Origin: Nitrospirota bacterium
Lineage (GTDB): Bacteria; Nitrospirota; Nitrospiria; Nitrospirales; UBA8639
DNA length: 16,035 nt
Assembly: GCA_003233615.1 (NCBI GenBank)
Contig: QIMB01000455.1
Span: 1-16,035, forward strand
Direction: 5' to 3'
Shown here: positions 6,781-14,434 of the stretch, piece by piece
Layout: each line of letters opens with the position of its first letter
Position numbering within the stretch: position 1 is the first letter of the stretch
The notes under the pieces: model-generated
Database searches by the model: none
Told to the model about the DNA's origin: nothing
Seen by the model: only the letters and a program-made list of their open reading frames with translations
Program-made: the position numbers and the translations under genes

Positions 6781-6987
6781 ATGGCGACCATTGCTCGTGT
6801 TACAGAAATTATTGCCAGTTCACCAAAAAGCTTTGACGATGCCATGGCAGAAGGGGTCAAACGCGCCAATAAGACATTGAAGAATGTGTCCGGGGCATGG
6901 ATCAAAGACCAATCTGTCAAAATCGAAAAAGGGAAAGTTGTGCAATATCGTGTCACAATGAAAATCACCTTTATTCTGGCTAATTAA
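6781..6987 (+). CDS. Dodecin, flavin-binding protein
   Basis: At 68 residues this is the standard dodecin length. Recognisable landmarks are VTEIIASSPKSFDDAM (7-22), the NVSGAWIKDQ strand with the flavin-stacking W40, and VVQYRVTMKITF with Q55. Dodecins assemble as hollow dodecamers that bind pairs of flavins (riboflavin, FMN or FAD) in the cytoplasm, storing them and quenching their photochemistry. The start is set by AAGGAGG five bases upstream. The next gene starts 71 bases later with no strong ribosome site, so cotranscription is possible but unproven. Confidence 0.95.
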   Translation: MATIARVTEIIASSPKSFDDAMAEGVKRANKTLKNVSGAWIKDQSVKIEKGKVVQYRVTMKITFILAN

Positions 6988-7058
6988 GATTGTTGAAAGG
7001 CGGGCATGAGGACAATCATGTTCGCCTTCATCGCCCCTTTGCTTACTGCTAGCCACCA

Positions 7059-7940
7059 ATGTTTGACCCGATTTTTTCTCCCTATCTCGTACCGACAGAT
7101 CATTCATTTTCGTCTGATCTCGCTTCCACCACACCTCCTACATCAGCTCTGAGTAAAAAAGTTTGTGAAAAACGTTTGCACAAGTCCATCAAGAAGCTAG
7201 ATGAACTACAACGTCGCCTCTATGCCCATGACCAATATTCCGTGTTACTCATTTTTCAGGCCATGGATGCGGCTGGAAAAGACGGCACCATCAGAGCCGT
7301 CATGCAAGGCGTGAATCCTGCTGGCTGCCAGGTGTTCTCTTTCAAACAACCTTCGCATCTGGAACTCGATCATGATTTTCTATGGCGTACGACCTGTCGT
7401 CTTCCCGAACGAGGCCGTATCGGCATTTTCAACCGCAGTTACTACGAGGAAGTGCTCGTCGTCCGCGTACACCCGGAATACCTCAAGACCCAGAAACTCC
7501 CTGTTCCCACCAGTCCTCACATATGGGAGGAACGCTATGAATCAATTCGCAATCACGAGCTCCATCTCGCACGCAATGGAACCATTATTGTGAAATTTTG
7601 GCTCCATGTATCCAAAGACGAGCAACGCCGACGATTACTCTCACGCTTGACTGAACCGGATAAGCATTGGAAATTCTCACAACAAGATCTCCAAGAACGG
7701 AAACTCTGGAAACACTACATGGTCGCATATGAATCCGCTGTGAATGCCACATCGCAACCCTGGGCTCCATGGTATGCTATCCCTGCCGACAATAAGCCTT
7801 TCATGCGAATGTGCGTCGCAGACATCATTACTCGAACCCTCGAAAAATTGGATGTACATTATCCCACAGTCAGTAAAGCTCAACGTCAAACATTCGCGAA
7901 ATTTCGCAAGCATCTCTCACGAAGGAACGGCAGTGAATGA
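7059..7940 (+). CDS. ppk2: Polyphosphate kinase 2 family, class III-like
   Basis: A 293-residue PPK2 enzyme. Walker A is Q67-A-MDAAGKDG76, followed by TIRAVMQGVNPAGCQVFSFK, LDHDFLWR, LPERGRIGIFNRSYYEEVLV (N125) and VRVHPE. This wording (QAMDAAGKDG, NPQGCQVFSFK-like, NRSYYEEVLVVRVHPE) is typical of one-domain class III PPK2, which can phosphorylate both AMP and ADP with polyphosphate. Class I enzymes prefer ADP and class II AMP. The C-terminal lid helix region (RRRLLSRL, KHWKFSQQDL) is also present. The ATG at 7059 has little ribosome-site signal. The stop overlaps the MscS start by four bases (ATGA), so the two are translationally coupled. Confidence 0.92.
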   Translation: MFDPIFSPYLVPTDHSFSSDLASTTPPTSALSKKVCEKRLHKSIKKLDELQRRLYAHDQYSVLLIFQAMDAAGKDGTIRAVMQGVNPAGCQVFSFKQPSHLELDHDFLWRTTCRLPERGRIGIFNRSYYEEVLVVRVHPEYLKTQKLPVPTSPHIWEERYESIRNHELHLARNGTIIVKFWLHVSKDEQRRRLLSRLTEPDKHWKFSQQDLQERKLWKHYMVAYESAVNATSQPWAPWYAIPADNKPFMRMCVADIITRTLEKLDVHYPTVSKAQRQTFAKFRKHLSRRNGSE

Positions 7941-9100
7941 TTGAAGAATTTGGAAAAGAGATTCAAACGGTCTGGGATATTGGAGTCTTCGGAGCGAACT
8001 TAGGTGAAATCTTTCAGGCCATTGGCATCTTTCTCCTCTTCATTTTTGCGAGACGATTATTTTTCCGCACCACCATGAAATCACTCAAGGTCTTGGCTAA
8101 AAAGACTCAGACCGATGTGGATGATCAGGTAATTGCTGCCCTCGAAGACCCTCTTGAATTTGCCTTTGTCGTCGTTGGGCTCTATTTCGCAGGACAATTT
8201 GTCACTTTATCTGACACTGCGGTTCATCTACTCGCCCAATGTGTTCGCTCTCTCATTGCGTTAACACTTTTCTGGGCCATGTATCGAGTGGTTGATCCCC
8301 TCTCCGCGCTTTTTGACCGGGCTGTTGGGCTATTCGGAAGTGAGGGTATGCACGAAACTGTCAAAGGATTTTTTATCAAATTGGTCAAAGCGATTATCGT
8401 CTGCTTAGGAATTGCCGCAATATTTCAAGAATGGGGATTTAATGTGGCAGCTGTGTTGGGAAGCTTAGGGCTGGTCGGCATGGCTGTCGCACTTGGCGCA
8501 CAAGACTTCATCAAGAACATGTTTGCTGGAATGACAATTTTCTTAGATCGAATGTTTGAGAAAGGCAATTGGATTAAAACGCCTGACGTCGAAGGTACGG
8601 TAGAAGAAATCGGGTTTCGAGCGACAAAAATTCGTCAATTCGATAAAGCTCTGGTGACCATACCCAATTCTAAATTGGCCAGCGAGGCACTCATCAATTT
8701 TTCACGCATGACGCAACGGCGTATTTACTGGAAAATTGGCGTGGAATATCGAACGACCAAGGAACAACTTAGTGGTATCATCACGGACATTCAGGAATAT
8801 CTCCACGGTAACCCTGCCTTTGAAACGGATCCTGCCAAAACAAAAACGTTTGTGTTCCTCGATTCGTTTGGCGCCTCCAGTGTAGATATTCTTCTGTACT
8901 GTTTTACGAAAACAACCGTGTGGGGAGAATGGTTGGCGGTCAAAGAACATTTGGCCTACAAAATCAAGGAGATCGTGGAAGGCCATGGCTCAGGCTTTGC
9001 GTTTCCTTCAACATCACTGTACGTGGAAACACTTCCATTTGGCACACCCGAACCATTTACCCTTCCAACATCAGACTCTTCTCCCACCACGGCTCAGTAA
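7937..9100 (+). CDS. MscS-family mechanosensitive ion channel
   Basis: A 387-residue inner-membrane channel. Several hydrophobic helices lie in residues 15-170, followed by the pore-lining third-helix region VLGSLGLVGMAVALGAQ, DFIKNMFAGMTIFLDRMFEKGNWI, and the conserved beta domain (VEGTVEEIGFRATKIRQFDKALVTIPNSKL). The C-terminal alpha/beta vestibule follows. It is longer than MscS itself (286) and shaped like the YbdG/YnaI-type five-helix members. It opens under membrane tension to release solutes during hypo-osmotic shock. Start: ATG with AAGGA nine bases upstream, overlapping the PPK2 stop. The C-terminal tail is proline/threonine/serine rich. Confidence 0.94.
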   Translation: MIEEFGKEIQTVWDIGVFGANLGEIFQAIGIFLLFIFARRLFFRTTMKSLKVLAKKTQTDVDDQVIAALEDPLEFAFVVVGLYFAGQFVTLSDTAVHLLAQCVRSLIALTLFWAMYRVVDPLSALFDRAVGLFGSEGMHETVKGFFIKLVKAIIVCLGIAAIFQEWGFNVAAVLGSLGLVGMAVALGAQDFIKNMFAGMTIFLDRMFEKGNWIKTPDVEGTVEEIGFRATKIRQFDKALVTIPNSKLASEALINFSRMTQRRIYWKIGVEYRTTKEQLSGIITDIQEYLHGNPAFETDPAKTKTFVFLDSFGASSVDILLYCFTKTTVWGEWLAVKEHLAYKIKEIVEGHGSGFAFPSTSLYVETLPFGTPEPFTLPTSDSSPTTAQ

Positions 9101-9145
9101 CCAAGACAACCACTGCTCTCATTTTTTAGAGGGTTCATGTAGACA

Positions 9146-9174
9146 TTGACCCATCCATATTTCTGACCTAGTAT
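9146..9174 (+). promoter_or_regulatory. Sigma70-like promoter for the radical SAM gene
   Basis: TTGACC (-35), a 17-base spacer and TAGTAT (-10), 5 of 6 and 4 of 6 to consensus. The transcript should start about 70 bases before ATG 9253. Confidence 0.6.
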
Positions 9175-9252
9175 GGCAGCAACACATTTTTACGATCGTG
9201 CATTCTCAGTCTCGGAAAGCTTCCACAGCATTTTCCACTCATCCTTCCCTGT

Positions 9253-11013
9253 ATGACTACTGCAACAAAGACTTTTCGTGTTGTCCTCATCAAGCCTTCC
9301 CATTACGATGATGATGGCTATGTGATCCAGTGGCTTCGATCATCCATTCCTTCCAACACTCTCGCGGCCCTCTATGCCCTCGTTCTCGATTGTGCCCAGC
9401 GCCAAATTCTTGGAGACGATGTTGAGTTGGTCGTCGAGGCATACGATGAAACAAATACAGTGCTACCAATCAAGACAATCATTCAATCCATTCAAGAAGA
9501 AGGCCATGGGCTCGTCGGCTTTGTCGGGGTTCAAACCAATCAATTTCCTCATGCTGTTGATCTTGCCGATCATTTTTTGAAAGCAAACATTCCTGTGGTC
9601 ATTGGCGGGTTTCATGTCAGTGGTTGCCTGGCCATGCTGCCGTCCCTGCCACCAGACCTACAACAAGCTATGGACAAAGGGAGCACGCTCTTTGCTGGAG
9701 AAGCCGAAGAACATCTGGATATGCTGCTGCAGGATGCCTATCACCATCAGCTAAAACCTCTCTACAACACGATGGATCAGCTTCCAGCTTTACAAGAAGC
9801 CCCGTCCCCATTTCTTCCCGCGCATATCATTAAGAACACTCTGGGTCGACTATCGAGTTTTGACGCGGGACGCGGCTGCCCTTTTCAATGTAGCTTTTGT
9901 ACGATCATTAATGTACAGGGACGAAAATCTCGCTGGCGCTCGGTAGATGCCATTGAAGCCCTTATTCGAGCAAATTTAAAGCAGGGTATACGTCGATTTT
10001 TTATTACCGACGATGACTTTGCTCGAAACAAGGACTGGGAAGCCATTGTCGATCGTTTCATTGTCATGCGTGAAGACGAACAACTCCCGATTTCATTTAG
10101 CATTCAAGTTGATACCGTGTGTCATAAAATTCCACGATTCATTGAAAAATGCGCCAGAGCTGGATGTCGCAATATATTTATTGGGTTGGAATCCATCAAT
10201 CCTGACTCCTTGATTGGTGCAAAGAAGCGTCAGAATAATATTTGGGAATATCGAAAAATGGCCCAAATGTGGAAGGACCATGGATGCACGACCGTCGCCG
10301 GCTACATTCTCGGATTTCCCAGCGACACACCGGAAACCATTGCACGCGACATCAAGATTATTAAGAAGGAAATACCCTTAGATTGTCTGGAGTTTTTTTA
10401 TTTAACCCCACTCCCAGGATCAGAGGATCACAAAGTACTCCACCAACAAGGCGTGTGGATGGAATCTGACATGAACGTCTATGACCTAGAACATGTCACC
10501 GTCAAGCACCCCATCATGTCCAAAGACACGTGGCAACAGGTCTATCGAGCAGCATGGGAACAATATTACACACTAGAACATGTAGAAACAGTGATTAGAC
10601 GGGCGGCAGCTAAAGGACAAAACATCAACAAAGTGACATCGCTTCTCACATGGTTTTACGGTTGTACGACCATTGAAGGGATTCATCCTCTTGAAGGCGG
10701 CATCTTCCGCCGGAAAATTCGGACGTTGCGGCGTCCAACCCTTCCACGAGAAAACCCATTGTGGTTTTATCCCAAGCGAATTTTTGAAGTGATAGGAACG
10801 GGCTTCCGATGGGGAATGCTCGTCTGGAAGTTTCAAAACATTTTAAAACGAGTGAAGACTGATCCAAACAAAAAATCCTATACCGACCTTGCCCTGACTC
10901 CCGTGCTCGAGCAGGATGATGAAGATCTAGGACTCATGCAAGTATTTGCAAGCCATATCCCCGTGTCTCAACTCACCCGCTCACGAAAATCCAACCACGC
11001 CTCTGCTTCCTAA
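9253..11013 (+). CDS. B12-binding-domain radical SAM protein of unknown substrate
   Basis: A 586-residue protein. The N-terminal part (about 60-175) is a Rossmann-like cobalamin-binding-type domain with GLVGFVGVQTNQFPHAVDLA, IPVVIGGFHVSG and LFAGEAEEHL. The radical SAM core follows: C209-x3-C213-x2-C216 (GRGCPFQCSFC) for the 4Fe-4S cluster, then FFITDDDFARNKDW, GCRNIFIGLESINPDSL and VAGYILGFPSDTPETI. The long C-terminal part (about 430-560, with FYGCTTIEGIHPLEGG and ENPLWFYPKR) matches a pattern I associate with uncharacterised members. It lacks the DxHxxG cobalamin motif, as many of these do. Chemistry may be methylation or another radical step on lipids, peptides or tetrapyrroles; the window gives no clue. 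There is no Shine-Dalgarno at this ATG. It has its own promoter and ends facing YceI. Confidence 0.88.
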   Translation: MTTATKTFRVVLIKPSHYDDDGYVIQWLRSSIPSNTLAALYALVLDCAQRQILGDDVELVVEAYDETNTVLPIKTIIQSIQEEGHGLVGFVGVQTNQFPHAVDLADHFLKANIPVVIGGFHVSGCLAMLPSLPPDLQQAMDKGSTLFAGEAEEHLDMLLQDAYHHQLKPLYNTMDQLPALQEAPSPFLPAHIIKNTLGRLSSFDAGRGCPFQCSFCTIINVQGRKSRWRSVDAIEALIRANLKQGIRRFFITDDDFARNKDWEAIVDRFIVMREDEQLPISFSIQVDTVCHKIPRFIEKCARAGCRNIFIGLESINPDSLIGAKKRQNNIWEYRKMAQMWKDHGCTTVAGYILGFPSDTPETIARDIKIIKKEIPLDCLEFFYLTPLPGSEDHKVLHQQGVWMESDMNVYDLEHVTVKHPIMSKDTWQQVYRAAWEQYYTLEHVETVIRRAAAKGQNINKVTSLLTWFYGCTTIEGIHPLEGGIFRRKIRTLRRPTLPRENPLWFYPKRIFEVIGTGFRWGMLVWKFQNILKRVKTDPNKKSYTDLALTPVLEQDDEDLGLMQVFASHIPVSQLTRSRKSNHASAS

Positions 11014-11018
11014 GACGC

Positions 11019-11070
11019 GGGTTCCTTGAAGAATTGCTTTCGTTGCATTCCTCGACTTCTGAAAGAACCC
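11019..11070. terminator. Weak inverted repeat between convergent genes
   Basis: GGGTTC (11019-11024) pairs with GAACCC (11065-11070), with further partial pairing inside. There is no clean T-tract on the plus strand. It could be a weak shared terminator for the radical SAM and YceI genes. Confidence 0.22.
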
Positions 11071-11075
11071 AACAT

Positions 11076-11705
11076 TTACTGTTTTACTTTTTTGGCTTTC
11101 TTTTCTTTGATGACTTCAATTTCCAAAATGAGCTTGACGTTATCACCCACCATGAGTCCGCCATTATCCAATAATTTACTGAATTTCATGCCATAATCTT
11201 TCCGATTTATGGTGCCTTCTGCGGTAATCCCTGCCCGTGTGTTCCCCCAAGGATCTTGCGCGACACCATTAAACGTGCCAACCAAGGTGAGCTCTTTCGT
11301 GACCCCTAATAAGGTGAAATCTCCGACAGCCGTATACTGATCACCCGACTTGGTATAGCTTGTCATTTTGAACGTCATCGTCGGAAACGTGTTGACATCA
11401 AAAAAATCGGCGCTTCGCAAATGATCATCACGTTTTTGATGATCCGTGGTGACAGAGGCTGTTTGAATCACAGCTTCAATCGTCTTAAATTCTTGTTTTT
11501 CGGCATCCATCTCCACAATGCCGGAATACTCAGTAAACTTCCCCTTGGTTTTCGACACCAGCATGTGGACCACTTCAAACCCCAGAGTCGTATGATCCTT
11601 GTCCACCCTCCATTTCGCCATTTCTGCACCCGCGATCACAGTCATGCTACCACTCACACTACCGACTAAGACCATGCACATGAACCATTTCATTACCATT
11701 TTCAT
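11076..11705 (-). CDS. YceI-family periplasmic lipid/isoprenoid-binding protein
   Basis: A 209-residue protein with a Sec signal peptide (MKMVMKWFMCMVLVGSVSG..., probable cleavage near residues 26-29). The YceI domain starts at KWRVDKDHTTLGFEVVHMLV and carries the family blocks KGKFTEYSGIV, IQTASVTTDHQKRDDHLRSADFFDV, FPTMTFKMTS, GDFTLLGVTKELTL, INRKDYGM and VGDNVKLILEIEV. YceI proteins are extended lipocalin-like barrels that bind polyisoprenoid or ubiquinone-type lipids in the periplasm. The tail is lysine-rich. Start: ATG with a very strong GAGGAGGTGA. It follows the DsbA-like gene after a hairpin and T-tract, so it may be only partly cotranscribed. Confidence 0.94.
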   Translation of the reverse strand: MKMVMKWFMCMVLVGSVSGSMTVIAGAEMAKWRVDKDHTTLGFEVVHMLVSKTKGKFTEYSGIVEMDAEKQEFKTIEAVIQTASVTTDHQKRDDHLRSADFFDVNTFPTMTFKMTSYTKSGDQYTAVGDFTLLGVTKELTLVGTFNGVAQDPWGNTRAGITAEGTINRKDYGMKFSKLLDNGGLMVGDNVKLILEIEVIKEKKAKKVKQ

Positions 11706-11727
11706 GTCGTCACCTCCTCAGAATCGT

Positions 11728-11777
11728 AAAAAAAAAACACCAAGAGTCATGAGGCTGCATGCTACAACAACCTCATG
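11728..11777 (-). terminator. Hairpin over the dsbA-like stop, then a T10 tract
   Basis: On the minus strand a 10-bp stem with one U-G pair (arms 11777-11768 and 11757-11748) contains the stop codon of the DsbA-like gene. After ten bases comes a run of ten T (11737-11728), just before the YceI ribosome site. The gap between stem and T-run is larger than in classical terminators, so it may attenuate rather than stop transcription. Confidence 0.4.
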
Positions 11778-12414
11778 CCACCTTCTCTAAAAATTGGTCT
11801 ATCAACGGGCATAAGGTCTCAACACCTTGATAGCCATACATCAATGTCGAAACTGATTCTCCCTGTCTACTAAGCAAAGCCGGAAAACCGCTCACACCCA
11901 TTTCCCGTGCTTGATCGAATTCTTCCCACACAGCTTGCTTTGTCCGTGAGTCCTGGTACGTTTGACAAAATGATGTGCCATCCATTCCTAACTTCACCAC
12001 CAAGCCTTCCAAGACCTCGATCTTTGTCACATCTGCATTTCTCACATAAAAGGCTGTTTGGATCTCTTTCAAGAATGCCCATTCTTGCCCAGGCACAAGT
12101 TTCCGGACCACAACAATGGCTCTGGAAGCCGGTTCTGTGTCATAGGTAAACGTGGCGCCCATCTGAAAATTAAAGTTAAACGGCTGGCCTGTGCGCTCCT
12201 GCACTGCATGCCAATGCTGAAGAATATAGCCACGTCTGGAGTCATCAAACCGCTCTGTGTTACCTGGCCGCAATCCTCCTACCATCAACTGAAATGAAAT
12301 CCGTTCCTGATAGCGGCTTATCAATTCATCAAGTACAGGTGAAAACCCCCAGCACCATGAACACATCGGATCAATCACATAGATCAGTGTTTTAGAATCG
12401 TGAACTGCTTCCAT
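11773..12414 (-). CDS. DsbA-family (FrnE-like) thiol oxidoreductase
   Basis: A 213-residue protein from ATG 12414. It has a thioredoxin-fold start TLIYVIDPMCSWCWGFSPVL with active-site C18-S-W-C21, then an all-helical insertion and a C-terminal GVSGFPALL segment supplying the cis-Pro loop. The DPMCSWCWGF wording is typical of the DsbA/FrnE/HCCA-isomerase-like cytoplasmic group. No signal peptide is seen, so it probably acts in the cytosol as a disulfide reductase/isomerase or redox partner. An in-frame extension to 12456 lies inside the methyltransferase and has no ribosome site, so I start at 12414. It begins five bases after the methyltransferase stop and is surely in the same operon. Confidence 0.85.
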   Translation of the reverse strand: MEAVHDSKTLIYVIDPMCSWCWGFSPVLDELISRYQERISFQLMVGGLRPGNTERFDDSRRGYILQHWHAVQERTGQPFNFNFQMGATFTYDTEPASRAIVVVRKLVPGQEWAFLKEIQTAFYVRNADVTKIEVLEGLVVKLGMDGTSFCQTYQDSRTKQAVWEEFDQAREMGVSGFPALLSRQGESVSTLMYGYQGVETLCPLIDQFLEKVA

Positions 12415-12419
12415 GATAT

Positions 12420-13430
12420 TCAGTTCTTGGGGGTGACAATGACGTGCTCTTTGCAATCAGGTATGTCATGAATTTCACTTTGGCCAAACCCCGCGTTGGT
12501 GAACATCGAATTCAGTTCCTTAAACGTATAGGCATCCCCTGCAGGCGTTGTCGCTAACATCACCAGCGCAAAATCGGCCGAGGCCGGGCTGACTCGATCT
12601 TCATGTGGAACAAACTCTAACGTAATCACTCGCCCATGCTCATTGAGTGCAGAGTGCAATTTTCGCAACAAACCCTCACACGTCTGCGGATCAAAATGAT
12701 GGAGAAAATTTGTTACGAGGATGACATCATAGTCTTCTCCATAATCAACCTCAAACGCATTCCCCGGTAGCATGCTATAGCGATTGTCCACTCCGGCAGC
12801 CTGGGCTTGTTCCATGGCGACTTCAAGCACATTAGGCCAATCAACCACCACAATGTTGGCCTTTGGAAATCGTTTAGCGATTTCTATCCCGAAGATCCCA
12901 TGGCCAGCGGCAATGTCCAACACCTTGTCCACAGGCCATGATTGGGACACGACATACTCCGCGATCCATTTGGCAGATGGCATCATCATCGGAATCATGG
13001 CCCGGGCAAACGTGACCCATTCCGGATGCTCATCAGTGATTGTTCCTTGATCTTTAAGCGCAGTCTTACCTGTTCGCACAGCCTCGGTCAAACGCCGAAA
13101 GCCGTCGTACATAGGTGGCGATAACATGAAGTCCACTGTCCCTCCGACATAGGTTGGTGCGGTCTTCACCAAGAATTTTTCCGATTCGGGTGTCAAGCGA
13201 TATTCCATGGAATTTTTTTGCAACAAACCTAGCAGGGTTAAAGTATCAGCTAGCATGCGTATGCCACGCTCAGAAGCCTGACAGCGCTTCGCTAAAGCTG
13301 CAGTCTCATGACATCCCTCTTGAATGGCCGTAAACAATTCCACATCAATGGCTGCCTTTAAGGTGGCCGTACGTTGATGGCCATTGAGTATTTCTAAAAT
13401 TGATTCAGGAGATAGTGATTCTTGTTCCAC
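12420..13430 (-). CDS. O-methyltransferase (Methyltransf_2 type, SAM-dependent)
   Basis: 336 residues from GTG 13430. The N-terminal winged-helix dimerisation domain (ILEILNGHQRTATLKAAIDV, ELFTAI, LAKRCQASERGIRMLADTLT, LLGLLQ, YRLTPESEKFLV) is followed by a class I SAM fold. Motif I is VLDIAAGHGIFG (170-181), the acidic end of strand 2 is VVVDWPNVLEVA, and DVILVTNFLHHFD, GRVITLEFV and YTFKELNSMFTNAGF follow. This layout is that of acetylserotonin/caffeate-type and secondary-metabolite O-methyltransferases, including bacterial ones such as CrtF-like enzymes. The acceptor is unknown. A longer frame starts at GTG 13475, but only 13430 has a ribosome site (GGAGGG eight bases upstream). It lies 75 bases after marR and just before the DsbA-like gene. 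Confidence 0.88.
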   Translation of the reverse strand: MEQESLSPESILEILNGHQRTATLKAAIDVELFTAIQEGCHETAALAKRCQASERGIRMLADTLTLLGLLQKNSMEYRLTPESEKFLVKTAPTYVGGTVDFMLSPPMYDGFRRLTEAVRTGKTALKDQGTITDEHPEWVTFARAMIPMMMPSAKWIAEYVVSQSWPVDKVLDIAAGHGIFGIEIAKRFPKANIVVVDWPNVLEVAMEQAQAAGVDNRYSMLPGNAFEVDYGEDYDVILVTNFLHHFDPQTCEGLLRKLHSALNEHGRVITLEFVPHEDRVSPASADFALVMLATTPAGDAYTFKELNSMFTNAGFGQSEIHDIPDCKEHVIVTPKN

Positions 13431-13505
13431 GATGTTGTCCCTCCAATTTCTTATACTGATGTCATGCAGAAACACGTAATCTGAACAGGTTCGCAGATAG
13501 AACCA

Positions 13506-13964
13506 TTACGATAATTCTTCCTTCTGGCAGCTCTCTCGTAACCGAATGAGCATATCTTGCATAATAACTATTTCTTGTTTCGTGAGAGCATGCTCAAAAT
13601 ACGGACGCATCACATTCGCATGTGCCGGAAAAATTTTGCGGTAGAGCGTCTCCCCTTTTCGAGTTAATCGAATATGAGTGGCTCGTCGGTCGTGCTGGAT
13701 CACCTGCCGTTCAATCAAGTCCTTGGCTTCCAAGCGATCAATAATGCCCGTCAAGCTGGCCTTAGCCAATAACGTTGATTGTGACAACTCTCCACACGTC
13801 ATCCCTGGAGTGCCCCCAAGTTCAGCAATCACATCGAATTGAGGTGGCGTCAGCCCCATGGAACGAATATTCCGATCCCCAACTTGAAAAATTGCTTGAT
13901 ACGCCTCCACCAATGGGCGAATAATTTTCAAATAGGGATCGTCTTGTAGGTCTAACACTTCCAT
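13506..13964 (-). CDS. MarR-family transcriptional regulator
   Basis: A 152-residue winged-helix regulator of normal length. Residues about 40-110 carry GLTPPQFDVIAELGG, TCGELSQSTLLAKASLTGIIDRLEAKDLIER and the wing HDRRATHIRLTRKGETL with the DRR signature; flanking helices form the dimer interface. Members bind palindromic sites as dimers and usually let go on binding a phenolic or oxidising ligand. Cys residues (TCGELS; SCQKEE) exist, but the pattern does not point clearly to OhrR-like oxidation. It starts at ATG 13964 with no Shine-Dalgarno, a few bases after the predicted transcript start. It should regulate itself and the methyltransferase and DsbA-like genes that follow. Confidence 0.93.
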   Translation of the reverse strand: MEVLDLQDDPYLKIIRPLVEAYQAIFQVGDRNIRSMGLTPPQFDVIAELGGTPGMTCGELSQSTLLAKASLTGIIDRLEAKDLIERQVIQHDRRATHIRLTRKGETLYRKIFPAHANVMRPYFEHALTKQEIVIMQDMLIRLRESCQKEELS

Positions 13965-13965
13965 A

Positions 13966-14006
13966 ATAGTTTCTATATATATAGTTTAAAAATAAACTAT
14001 TGTCAA
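13966..14006 (-). promoter_or_regulatory. marR promoter with overlapping MarR-type operator
   Basis: On the minus strand: TTGACA (14006-14001, perfect), a 17-base spacer and TATATA (13983-13978). The perfect inverted repeat ATAGTTTA/AAAA/TAAACTAT fills 13981-14000, covering the spacer and the -10 edge. A third ATAGTTT half-site lies at 13966-13972, fifteen bases from the first, next to the start codon. A protein bound there would block polymerase, which fits MarR autorepression. Binding by this MarR is inferred. Confidence 0.82.
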
Positions 14007-14098
14007 CGCACCTTACCTGAGACATGCCGTTCTTTGAAATTCTGAACCCTAGAGAAGAGATTATGAAGAAAAACGAAAATACACGATTTGAAATGAGA

Positions 14099-14434
14099 TC
14101 ATGTTGTTCGCCAAAATACTGCTAGCCAGATTGTCTCCTTCGTCGGATCGGTCCAAACCACACGATGTTTGGTGTGAGCCGGCAAATCATACATATCGCC
14201 TGGACCTAACGTGACCAGCTGCTCTAGCCCTTCAATTTGAAGTTGCGCTTTACCAGTGAGGATCGCCACCCATTCATGTTCGTCTTGATCGTACCAAAAC
14301 CCTGACGGTGACGCATGGCCCCGGGAGACAATACGTTCCATGCGAAAACAATCATTTGCTATTAACTTCTCAACCAATTCCTGATCAAGACTCTTGGGAA
14401 TATCTTGAAAAAGATTGATGGATTCCTTCTTCAT
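14099..14434 (-). CDS. Single-domain cupin protein
   Basis: A 111-residue cupin. The first motif is SGFWYDQDEHEWVAILTGKAQLQIEG (45-69) with E52, H53 and E54, and the second is LGPGDMYDLPAHTKHRVVWT (76-95) with D80, H87 and H90. Together they give a beta-barrel with a likely metal pocket, though the motif-1 second histidine is replaced by Glu/Trp. Such small cupins bind or modify small molecules or store metal; the function is unknown. The ATG overlaps the upstream stop by four bases (ATGA), so translation is coupled to the preceding gene. It lies 134 bases before marR, which has its own promoter. Confidence 0.85.
   Translation of the reverse strand: MKKESINLFQDIPKSLDQELVEKLIANDCFRMERIVSRGHASPSGFWYDQDEHEWVAILTGKAQLQIEGLEQLVTLGPGDMYDLPAHTKHRVVWTDPTKETIWLAVFWRTT

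Noticed and set aside
6550..6880. Short frames on both strands before dodecin
   Set aside because: No ribosome sites; the plus-strand ones run out of frame into dodecin, which is certain.
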